NCBI RefSeq assembly: GCF_012933465.1 | Contig: NZ_JABBND010000007.1 | Span: 124,001-188,000, forward strand | DNA: 64,000 nt | Origin: Actinomycetospora sp. TBRC 11914 | Lineage (GTDB): Bacteria; Actinomycetota; Actinomycetes; Mycobacteriales; Pseudonocardiaceae | Direction of reading: 5' to 3' | Shown here: in pieces, positions 33,881 to 40,864 of the stretch | Numbering within the stretch: position 1 is the first letter of the stretch | How the letters are laid out: every line of letters starts with the position of its first letter | The notes under the pieces: generated by a model | What the model saw: the letters and a program-made list of their open reading frames with translations, nothing else | What the model was told of the DNA's origin: nothing | Database searches by the model: none | Made by a program: the position numbers and the translations under genes

Positions 33881-35680
33881 TCAGCCCGTCCCGAGCGGCT
33901 CGAGGCGCTCCGCCCGCGGGTCGGGCGCCGCGACCCGGAGCTTGTCGGCCTCCTCGTCGGTGTCGACGGTCTGGGAGCGCCGCTCCGCCTCGACCCGCTC
34001 GACGTACGAGCGGACCTCCCGCTCGCGGGTCGCGTCGTCCCATCCCAGCAGCTCGGCCATCTGGTCACCGACGGACGCCGCGCACTCGGCCCCGCGGTGC
34101 GCGTACTCGATGGAGATGCGCGTGCGCCGGGTGAGGACGTCGTCGAGGTGCAGCGCGCCCTCGTAGGCCACCGCGTAGGCGACCTCGACCTTGAGGTAGT
34201 CGGACGCGCCCGGCACGGGCTCGAGCAGCGACCGGTCGTCATCGCTCATCGCGAGGAGCCCGTGCAGCAGGGAGCCGTACCGGTCGAGCAGGTGCCGGAT
34301 GCGGTGCGGGTGCAGCCCGTAGCGCCGCCCGAGGTGCTCCGACTGGTTCACCAGCGCGAAGTAGCCGTCGGCGCCGATGAGGGGCACCCGGTCGGTGATC
34401 GACGGGGCGACACGGGCGGGGATGTCCTCGGCGGCCGCGTCGAGGGCGTCCTTGGCCATGACCCGGTAGGTCGTGTACTTGCCCCCGGCGATCGACACCA
34501 TCCCGGGCATCACCCGCGACACCGCGTGCTCGCGGGAGAGCTTCGAGGTCTCCTCGCTCTCCCCGGCGAGCAGCGGCCGCAGGCCCGCGTAGACGCCCTC
34601 GATGTCGTCGTGCGACAGCGGCGTCACGAGCACCGAGTTGATGTGCTCGAGGAGGTAGTCGATGTCGTGGCGCGTCGCCGCGGGGTGGGCGAGATCGAGG
34701 CGCCAGTCGGTGTCGGTGGTCCCGACGATCCAGTGGTTGCGCCACGGGATCACGAACAGGACCGACTTCTCGGTCCGCAGGATCATCCCGACGTCGGACG
34801 GGATCTTGTCCCGGGCGACGAGGAAGTGCACGCCCTTGGAGGCCTGCACGTGGAAGCGCCCCCGGGTGCCCGCCTTCTGCTGCATCTGGTCGGTCCACAC
34901 CCCGGTGCAGTTCACGACGACGTGTGCGCGGACGTCGGTCTCGCGCCCGGTCTCGACGTCGCGCACCCGCACGCCGGCGACGCGGTCGACCTCGTGGAGG
35001 AAGTCGACCACCTGGGTCGATGTACGTACGACGGCGCCGTATTGCGCAGCGGTGCGTCCGACCATCATCGTGTGGCGGGCGTCGTCGGCCTGGGCGTCGT
35101 AGTACCGCACCGCGCCGACGAGCGCGTCGCGCTTGAGCGCCGGCGCCATCCGCAGCGCCCCGGACCGGGTGAGCTGGCGCTGCTTGGGCAGCGAGCTCTT
35201 GCCACCCATCGTGTCGTAGAGGGTGACGCCGGCCGTCACGTACGGCCGCTCCCACACGTGGTGGGTGAGCGGGTAGAGGAACGGCACCGGCTTGATCAGG
35301 TGCGGCGCGAGGCGGGTCATGTTGAGCTCCCGCTCGTAGAGCGCCTCGCGCACGAGCCCGAAATCGAGCTGCTCCAGATAGCGCAACCCGCCGTGGAAGA
35401 GCTTCGACGACCGGCTCGAGGTTCCCGCCGCCAGGTCGCGGGCCTCGACGAGCGCCACCGTGAGGCCCCGGGTGGCCGCGTCGAGCGCCGCTCCGACGCC
35501 GACCACCCCGCCGCCGACCACCACGACGTCGAACCGCTCGTCGGAGAGCCGCTGCCACGCGGCCTCCCGCTGGGCCGGGCCGAGCCGTGAGGGCTCCGCG
35601 GCGGCATCCAGGTCGTCGGCGTCCGTGGTGGGCGGCGTCGACCGCCGCCCCGGATCGTGCCCTGCGGACTGCGCGGCCAC
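33881..35680 (-). CDS. glpD: Glycerol-3-phosphate dehydrogenase, FAD-dependent
   Basis: 599 residues. It oxidises glycerol 3-phosphate to dihydroxyacetone phosphate and feeds electrons to the quinone pool. The N-terminal FAD motif VVVVGGGVVGVGAALDAATR follows an about 50-residue leader. Further motifs are GTSSRSSKLFHGGLRYLEQL, VVNCTGVWTDQMQ and SIAGGKYTTYRVMAKDALD, with the C-terminal DAO_C helical domain. GTG 35680 has GAGGAGG 7 bases upstream. Downstream of glpF in the same orientation (87-base gap), so likely cotranscribed. In mycobacteria glpD2 adjoins lpdA; here glpF-glpK are inserted between. Confidence 0.95.
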   Translation of the reverse strand: MAAQSAGHDPGRRSTPPTTDADDLDAAAEPSRLGPAQREAAWQRLSDERFDVVVVGGGVVGVGAALDAATRGLTVALVEARDLAAGTSSRSSKLFHGGLRYLEQLDFGLVREALYERELNMTRLAPHLIKPVPFLYPLTHHVWERPYVTAGVTLYDTMGGKSSLPKQRQLTRSGALRMAPALKRDALVGAVRYYDAQADDARHTMMVGRTAAQYGAVVRTSTQVVDFLHEVDRVAGVRVRDVETGRETDVRAHVVVNCTGVWTDQMQQKAGTRGRFHVQASKGVHFLVARDKIPSDVGMILRTEKSVLFVIPWRNHWIVGTTDTDWRLDLAHPAATRHDIDYLLEHINSVLVTPLSHDDIEGVYAGLRPLLAGESEETSKLSREHAVSRVMPGMVSIAGGKYTTYRVMAKDALDAAAEDIPARVAPSITDRVPLIGADGYFALVNQSEHLGRRYGLHPHRIRHLLDRYGSLLHGLLAMSDDDRSLLEPVPGASDYLKVEVAYAVAYEGALHLDDVLTRRTRISIEYAHRGAECAASVGDQMAELLGWDDATREREVRSYVERVEAERRSQTVDTDEEADKLRVAAPDPRAERLEPLGTG

Positions 35681-35767
35681 GCGAGAACCTCCTCGTGTCC
35701 GATCGATCTGACCTGACCGTGGTGTATGCCCCTCACCACCCTGCCGCACGCGTCGCGGCAGGGGGCG

Positions 35768-36748
35768 TCACACCTGTTCGGGAGGGACCCGCTGCGCGGT
35801 GCTCGAGGCCGCCCCGTCGCCCCGTCCCTGGGCCGGGACCTCGACCTCGTCCTCGGTGCGCCCGGGCGGCGGCGGGGGCTCGACGCCGCCGTGCGCGGCG
35901 GCGCGGGCGTCGAGCACCTGGCCGATGACCAGGTCGTACACGAGGATCCCGATGACCCCGCCCACCAGCGGCCCCACGATGGGGATCCACCAGTAGTTGT
36001 CGAAATACGTGCCCGCGCCGGGGAAGGCGAGCGGACCCCAGCCCTCGATGTAGGTCCACAACCGCGGACCGAGGTCACGGGCCGGGTTGATGGCGTAGCC
36101 CGCGGACGTACCGAAGCTGAACCCGATGCCGACGACGACCAGGCCGATGATGAACGCCCCGAGGTTGCCGGTCGGCGCCTGGTTGCGGTGGTCGACGATC
36201 GCGGCGATGAGGGCGACCAGGAGCGCGGTGCCCACGATCTGGTCGAACAGCGGGCCCCACAGCGCCCCGCCGAAGTACTTGGCGGGGAACGTCGCGAAGA
36301 TCGAGAAGGTGTCCTGCGAGGCAGCACGCGAGGCGATGTTCTTGGTCGCGTTGTACGTGTCGATCGCCGGGTAGTACACCGCGTAGATGAGCGCGGCTGC
36401 AACGAACGCGCCGGCCACCTGCGCCAACCAGTAGGCAGGGACCTTCCGCCACGGGAACCCGCGCCGCACGGCGAACGCCAACGTCACCGCGGGGTTGATG
36501 TGGGCACCGCTGACGCCGCCGGCGATGTAGACGCCGAAGACGACGGCCAGACCCCAGCCCCATCCGATGATGATCCAGTTGGCGGGTCCGAAGTCGGCGG
36601 TCTCGCGGCCCGAGCCGGGGAGCCCGACCACAGCGACCGCCACACAGCCGAGACCGAACATGATCAGGACGAAGGTCCCGAGGAACTCCGACAACATCTC
36701 GCCGCCCGTGCCGGACCTCCATCCGGCGGGCTTCTGCGCGCGGGTCAC
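35768..36748 (-). CDS. glpF: MIP family glycerol facilitator (aquaglyceroporin)
   Basis: 326 residues, six membrane helices and two half-helices with the pore motifs INPAVT (GAHINPAVTLAFAVRRG) and INPARD (GYAINPARDLGPRLWTYIEG). The Asp after NPAR is the glycerol-channel marker. An acidic and Pro-rich C-terminal tail of about 45 residues is longer than usual. GTG 36748 has GAGGAGGTGG upstream. Divergent from glpK across a 168-base regulatory gap containing an inverted repeat. Confidence 0.94.
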   Translation of the reverse strand: MTRAQKPAGWRSGTGGEMLSEFLGTFVLIMFGLGCVAVAVVGLPGSGRETADFGPANWIIIGWGWGLAVVFGVYIAGGVSGAHINPAVTLAFAVRRGFPWRKVPAYWLAQVAGAFVAAALIYAVYYPAIDTYNATKNIASRAASQDTFSIFATFPAKYFGGALWGPLFDQIVGTALLVALIAAIVDHRNQAPTGNLGAFIIGLVVVGIGFSFGTSAGYAINPARDLGPRLWTYIEGWGPLAFPGAGTYFDNYWWIPIVGPLVGGVIGILVYDLVIGQVLDARAAAHGGVEPPPPPGRTEDEVEVPAQGRGDGAASSTAQRVPPEQV

Positions 36749-36796
36749 CTGCCACCTCCTCGTGGAGCTGAACACGCCCGGCATCGATAGGGCGTG

Positions 36797-36824
36797 GGTC
36801 ACAGGCAAACGCCTGCTTGTGACC
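36797..36824. promoter_or_regulatory. Candidate operator in the glpF-glpK divergent promoter region
   Basis: Perfect inverted heptamer GGTCACA...TGTGACC with a 14-base spacer, which itself contains AGGC-AAAC-GCCT. A minus-strand TTGACG (36827-36832) lies next to it and could be the -35 box of glpF. It probably binds a glycerol-responsive or global regulator; the protein cannot be named. Confidence 0.45.
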
Positions 36825-36916
36825 TGCGTCAACCCCTTGCCACGGCGCGGTCCGTGGGCAAGCGTTCCGGGCGAACAGGGCGGTCGACGCCCGGGCGCGA
36901 GTAGAGGAGACACGTC

Positions 36917-38419
36917 ATGACCCAGTACGTCGCGGCGATCGACCAGGGAACCACCTCGACCCGGTGCATGATCTTCGACCACTCCGGTCGGGTGGTCGCC
37001 GTCGACCAGCTCGAGCACCAGCAGATCTTCCCGCAGGCGGGGTGGGTGGAGCACGACGCCGCGGAGATCTGGGGCAACACCCGACAGGTCTGCGGCGGCG
37101 CGCTCGCGCGCGCCGACCTGGACTCGTCGAGCATCGCCGCCGTCGGGATCACCAACCAGCGCGAGACCACCGTCATCTGGGACAAGGCGACCGGCGAGCC
37201 CATCCACAACGCGATCGTGTGGCAGGACACCCGCACCCAGGAGATCTGCGACGAGCTCGGGGCCCTCGGCGGCGGCGCCGAGCGGTACCGGGCCAAGACC
37301 GGACTGCCGCTGGCCACCTACTTCGCCGGGCCCAAGGCGCGCTGGATCCTCGACCACGTCGAGGGCGCCCGGGAGCGCGCGGAGCGCGGTGAGCTGGCGT
37401 TCGGGACGATGGACACCTGGGTGCTCTGGAACGCCACCGGCGGCGCCGAGGGCGGGCTGCACGTCACCGACCCGACGAACGCCTCGCGCACCCTGCTCAT
37501 GAACATCGACACGCTGGAGTGGGACCCGGAGCTCTGCGAGGAGATCGGGGTGCCGATGGCGATCCTCCCCGAGATCCGGTCGTCGTCGGAGACCTACGGC
37601 AACATCCGCGCCCGCGGCACGTTCCGCGACGTCCCCGTCGCCGGCATCCTCGGCGACCAGCAGGCGGCGACGTTCGGGCAGGCCTGCCTCGAGGTCGGCG
37701 AGGCCAAGAACACCTACGGCACCGGCAACTTCGTCCTGCTCAACACGGGCACCGAGAAGGTCGAGTCGAAGAACGGCCTGCTCACCACCGTTTGCTACAA
37801 GATCGGCGACCAGCCGCAGGTCTACGCCCTGGAGGGCTCGATCGCCGTCACGGGCTCGCTGGTGCAGTGGTTGCGCGACAACCTCGGGCTGATCTCGTCG
37901 GCCCCGGAGGTCGAGGACCTGGCGAAGTCGGTGGACGACAACGGTGGGGCCTACATCGTCCCCGCGTTCTCCGGCCTGTTCGCGCCGTACTGGCGCTCGG
38001 ACGCCCGCGGCGTCATCGTCGGGCTCACCCGCTACGTGAACAAGGGCCACATCGCGCGCGCCGTCCTCGAGGCGACGGCGTTCCAGACCCGCGAGGTCAT
38101 CGACGCGATGAACGCCGACTCGGGGGTCCCGCTGACCACGCTCAAGGTCGACGGCGGGATGGTCGGCAACGAGGTCCTCATGCAGTTCCAGGCCGACCTG
38201 CTCGGCGTCGAGGTGGTCCGCCCGGTGGTCTCGGAGACGACGGCGCTCGGCGCGGCCTACGCCGCGGGCCTCGCCGTCGGGTTCTGGGAGTCCGAGCAGG
38301 ACATCCGGGACAACTGGGCGCAGGACAAGGTCTGGGAGCCCTCGATGGACCCGGCCGAGCGGGACAAGCTCTACGAGAACTGGAAGAAGGCCGTCACCCG
38401 GACGTTCGACTGGGCGTAG
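36917..38419 (+). CDS. glpK: Glycerol kinase
   Basis: 500-residue FGGY-family kinase making glycerol 3-phosphate from glycerol and ATP. Motifs are [80 protein letters not shown] and [20 protein letters not shown]. The ATG has AGGAG 8 bases upstream. With glpF and glpD it makes a complete glycerol uptake and oxidation path. Confidence 0.97.
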   Translation: MTQYVAAIDQGTTSTRCMIFDHSGRVVAVDQLEHQQIFPQAGWVEHDAAEIWGNTRQVCGGALARADLDSSSIAAVGITNQRETTVIWDKATGEPIHNAIVWQDTRTQEICDELGALGGGAERYRAKTGLPLATYFAGPKARWILDHVEGARERAERGELAFGTMDTWVLWNATGGAEGGLHVTDPTNASRTLLMNIDTLEWDPELCEEIGVPMAILPEIRSSSETYGNIRARGTFRDVPVAGILGDQQAATFGQACLEVGEAKNTYGTGNFVLLNTGTEKVESKNGLLTTVCYKIGDQPQVYALEGSIAVTGSLVQWLRDNLGLISSAPEVEDLAKSVDDNGGAYIVPAFSGLFAPYWRSDARGVIVGLTRYVNKGHIARAVLEATAFQTREVIDAMNADSGVPLTTLKVDGGMVGNEVLMQFQADLLGVEVVRPVVSETTALGAAYAAGLAVGFWESEQDIRDNWAQDKVWEPSMDPAERDKLYENWKKAVTRTFDWA

Positions 38420-38428
38420 CGCGGAGCG

Positions 38429-38474
38429 CATGTGAACGGATTCGGTCGTTCCGGCGACCACATCCGTTCACATG
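38429..38474. terminator. Long hairpin between convergent glpK and lpdA
   Basis: Perfect 13-base arms CATGTGAACGGAT and ATCCGTTCACATG enclose a second 5-bp stem GGTCG/CGACC around TTCCGG. The two-stage layout is like that of 19226-19291, and GGCCTCCGGCC abuts both structures. Likely a bidirectional terminator. Confidence 0.75.
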
Positions 38475-38483
38475 GCCTCCGGC

Positions 38484-39887
38484 CTAGTCCAGGTCGTCGT
38501 GCTGCATCAGGCGGCGACCCGCCTCGGTGACCGAGCCCGACAGCGACGGGTAGATCGAGAAGGTGTGGGCGAGGTCGTCCACCGTGAGGTTGTTCTGCAC
38601 GGCCATGGCGAGCGGCAGGATCAGCTCGCTCGCGACCGGCGCGACGATGACGCCGCCGATCACCACGCCGGTCGCCGGCCGACAGAACACCTTCACGAAG
38701 CCCTGCGAGACGGCCTGCATCTTCGCCCGCGGGTTGGTGCCGAGCGGGAGCAGCACCTCGCGGGCGGCGAACTCGCCCGACTCGACCTGCCTGTGCCCGA
38801 TCCCCACGGTCGCGACCTCGGGGCGGGTGAACACGGCGGACGCGACCGTCTTGAGCCGCAGCGGCGCCACGCCCTCGCCGAGCGCGTGCCACATCGCGAT
38901 CCGTCCCTGCATGGCGGCCACCGAGGCGAGCGGGAGCAGCCCGGTGCAGTCGCCGGCCGCGTAGACCCCCGGGACCGAGGTGCGGGAGACGCGGTCGACG
39001 TCGATGTGGCCGGACTCGCGGAGCTCGAGCCCGATCGCGTCGGCCCCGAGGTCGCCGGTGTTCGGCACCGAGCCGACGGTCATCAGCGCGTGCGAGCCGG
39101 TGACCTCGCGGCCGTCGGACAGCGTCACCCGCACCCCGTCGGCGGTGGCGACGACCTTGTCGGCCCGCGACCGCGGCTCGATCACCACGCCGCGCTCGGT
39201 GAAGACCTCCTCGAGCGTGGCCGCGGCGTCGGGGTCCTCGTGCGGGAGCACCCGGTCGCGGCTCGAGATGAGGGTGACGGGCACCCCGAGCTCGGCGTAC
39301 GCCGACACGAACTCGGCGCCGGTGACCCCGGACCCGACGACGATCAGGTGCTCGGGCAGCTCCTCGAGGTCGTAGAGCTGGCGCCAGGTGAGGATGCGGC
39401 GGCCGTCGGGCACCGCGTCGGGCAGCACGCGCGGCGACGCCCCGGTGGCGATGAGCGCGACGTCGGCCGTGACCGTCTCGGTCCGCCCGTCGGCGTGGGA
39501 GATCTCGATGTCGTGGGTGGCGCTGTGGGCGTCGCTGGTGCGAAAGCGCCCGCGGCCGTCGTGGACCCGGACGCCGGAGCGCTCCAGGTTCGCCTTGATG
39601 TCGGCGGACTGCGCCAGGGCCAGGCCCTTGACGCGACCGTTGACGCGCGGGACGTCGATGACGGCTTCGTCGTCGTCGACCTCGATGCCCATGTCGCCGT
39701 TGCGGCGGAAGCCCGCGCGCACCCCGGCCGAGGCGATGAAGGTCTTGCTGGGCACGCAGTCGTACGCCACGCAGTTCCCGCCGACGCTGTCCTCCTCGAC
39801 CAGGACGACGTCGGCCTCGTGCTGGGCGGCGACGAGGGCCGCCTCGTACCCGGCGGGTCCGCCGCCGAGGATCACGATGCGGGTCAT
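38484..39887 (-). CDS. lpdA: NAD(P)H-quinone-reductase-like flavoprotein LpdA
   Basis: 467 residues, colinear with mycobacterial LpdA (Rv3303c), a dihydrolipoamide-dehydrogenase-fold enzyme that reduces quinones rather than lipoamide. FAD motif RIVILGGGPAGYEAALVAAQ; NAD motif HLIVVGSGVTGAEFVSAYAE; second FAD site GVYAAGDCTGLLPLASVAAM. The C-terminal His-Glu pair of true lipoamide dehydrogenases is absent (SIYPSLSGSVTEAGRRLM). Unlike the mycobacterial protein as I recall it, Cys39 and Cys44 keep the redox Cys-x4-Cys spacing (GGNCVAYDCVPSK). The start ATG has AGGA about 10 bases upstream. Confidence 0.92.
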   Translation of the reverse strand: MTRIVILGGGPAGYEAALVAAQHEADVVLVEEDSVGGNCVAYDCVPSKTFIASAGVRAGFRRNGDMGIEVDDDEAVIDVPRVNGRVKGLALAQSADIKANLERSGVRVHDGRGRFRTSDAHSATHDIEISHADGRTETVTADVALIATGASPRVLPDAVPDGRRILTWRQLYDLEELPEHLIVVGSGVTGAEFVSAYAELGVPVTLISSRDRVLPHEDPDAAATLEEVFTERGVVIEPRSRADKVVATADGVRVTLSDGREVTGSHALMTVGSVPNTGDLGADAIGLELRESGHIDVDRVSRTSVPGVYAAGDCTGLLPLASVAAMQGRIAMWHALGEGVAPLRLKTVASAVFTRPEVATVGIGHRQVESGEFAAREVLLPLGTNPRAKMQAVSQGFVKVFCRPATGVVIGGVIVAPVASELILPLAMAVQNNLTVDDLAHTFSIYPSLSGSVTEAGRRLMQHDDLD

Positions 39888-40054
39888 GGGAAGGACGTCC
39901 TCCGTTCGGTGACGGCTCCGAGGCGACGGTGCGGCCCGGGGTGGTGATCTCGGGCGGGTGGTGGTGGGGTGCCCGATCTGCCGGTCACGGACCATCCTGC
40001 CCGTTCGGCGTAGTGGGTGGCCTTCCGGCGTCGGTGACGGCCGTCCCCCGTGGC

Positions 40055-40060
40055 TACCCT
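40055..40060 (+). promoter_or_regulatory. TACCCT -10 element of the cyclotransferase-like gene
   Basis: TACCCT ends 7 bases before GTG 40068, without a ribosome binding site; it supports that start. Confidence 0.45.
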
Positions 40061-40067
40061 GTCCGCC

Positions 40068-40532
40068 GTGCCGCTCTACGCCGCCTACGGGTCGAACATG
40101 GACCCCGCGCAGATGATGCAACGCGCGCCCCACTCCCCGGTGTCCGGCACCGGCTGGCTGGAGGGCTGGCGCATCACGTTCGGGGGCGAGGACCTCGGCT
40201 GGGAGGGCGCCCTGTCCACCGTGGTCGAGGACCCGACCTCACGGGTGTTCGTGGTGCTCTACGACGTCAGTCCCCTCGACGTCGACCAGCTCGACCGCTG
40301 GGAGGGCGGCGAGCTCGGCATGCACAAGAAGCTGCGACTGCGCATCCAGACCATGGACGGCCCCCAGCTGGCCTGGGTCTACGTCCTCGACGCCTACGAG
40401 GGTGGCCTGCCCTCGGCCCGCTACATCGGGGTGCTGTCCGACGCGGCCGAGGCTGCCGGGGCTCCCGACGACTACGTGCAGGCGCTGCGGGAACGCCCCT
40501 GCCGCTCGATCGGACCCGGCACGGCGACGTAG
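40068..40532 (+). CDS. Gamma-glutamylcyclotransferase-like protein
   Basis: 154 residues. The N-terminus PLYAAYGSNMDPAQMMQRAP has the YGSN substrate loop of the GGCT/AIG2 fold, followed by GTGWLEGWRITFGGEDLGWE, VVLYDVSPLDVDQLDRWEGG and AWVYVLDAYEGGLPSARYIG. The family acts on gamma-glutamyl amino acids or gamma-glutamylamines, releasing 5-oxoproline; the natural substrate here is unknown. It starts leaderless and is divergent from lpdA. Confidence 0.85.
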   Translation: MPLYAAYGSNMDPAQMMQRAPHSPVSGTGWLEGWRITFGGEDLGWEGALSTVVEDPTSRVFVVLYDVSPLDVDQLDRWEGGELGMHKKLRLRIQTMDGPQLAWVYVLDAYEGGLPSARYIGVLSDAAEAAGAPDDYVQALRERPCRSIGPGTAT

Positions 40533-40549
40533 GCACGGCCGGCCGACGT

Positions 40550-40605
40550 CGAGGGGCACAACAGGCAGGCCGGAGCGCCTCGGAGCCCGCACTCCGTGCC
40601 CCTCG
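40550..40605. repeat. Palindromic repeat, family C copy 1
   Basis: CGAGGGGCACAACAGGCAGG at the left and CCGTGCCCCTCG at the right. Confidence 0.88.
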
Positions 40606-40631
40606 CGCTCGGCACCGCGGCCGCGCCCCTC

Positions 40632-40687
40632 TCGGCGGGCACAACAGGCAGGGCGGAGCGCTTCCGAACCTGCACCCCGTGCCCCTC
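40632..40687. repeat. Palindromic repeat, family C copy 2
   Basis: Left TCGGCGGGCACAACAGGCAG, right CCCGTGCCCCTCG; 82 bases after copy 1 with the same spacer. Confidence 0.88.
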
Positions 40688-40713
40688 GCGCTCGGCACCG
40701 CGGCCGCGCCCAT

Positions 40714-40770
40714 CTCGACGGGCACAGCAGGCAGGCCGGCGAGGTCCGGCGCTGCGTCCAGTGCCCCTCG
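40714..40770. repeat. Palindromic repeat, family C copy 3
   Basis: Left TCGACGGGCACAGCAGGCAG, right CAGTGCCCCTCG; 82 bases after copy 2. Confidence 0.88.
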
Positions 40771-40796
40771 GCGACGCCGGCCCGCACCGGGTGGCT

Positions 40797-40856
40797 CTCG
40801 AGGGGTGCACCACGCAGGTCGCGGGGTGCCGCGGGCCGGGTGGTGTGCCCCTCGAG
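40797..40856. repeat. Palindromic repeat, family C copy 4 (divergent)
   Basis: Arms CTCGAGGGGTGCAC and GTGTGCCCCTCGAG; interior diverged from copies 1-3. Confidence 0.75.
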
Positions 40857-40864
40857 CCCGGACG

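Larger units (their letters stand above)
40533..40864. other. Gene-free 332-base region of family C palindromes
   Basis: Between the convergent cyclotransferase-like gene and tex. It is occupied by four family C palindromes plus a 25-base spacer repeat (CGCTCGGCACCGCGGCCGCG...) at 40605 and 40687. No credible reading frame; long frames through it are repeat-driven. Confidence 0.85.
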
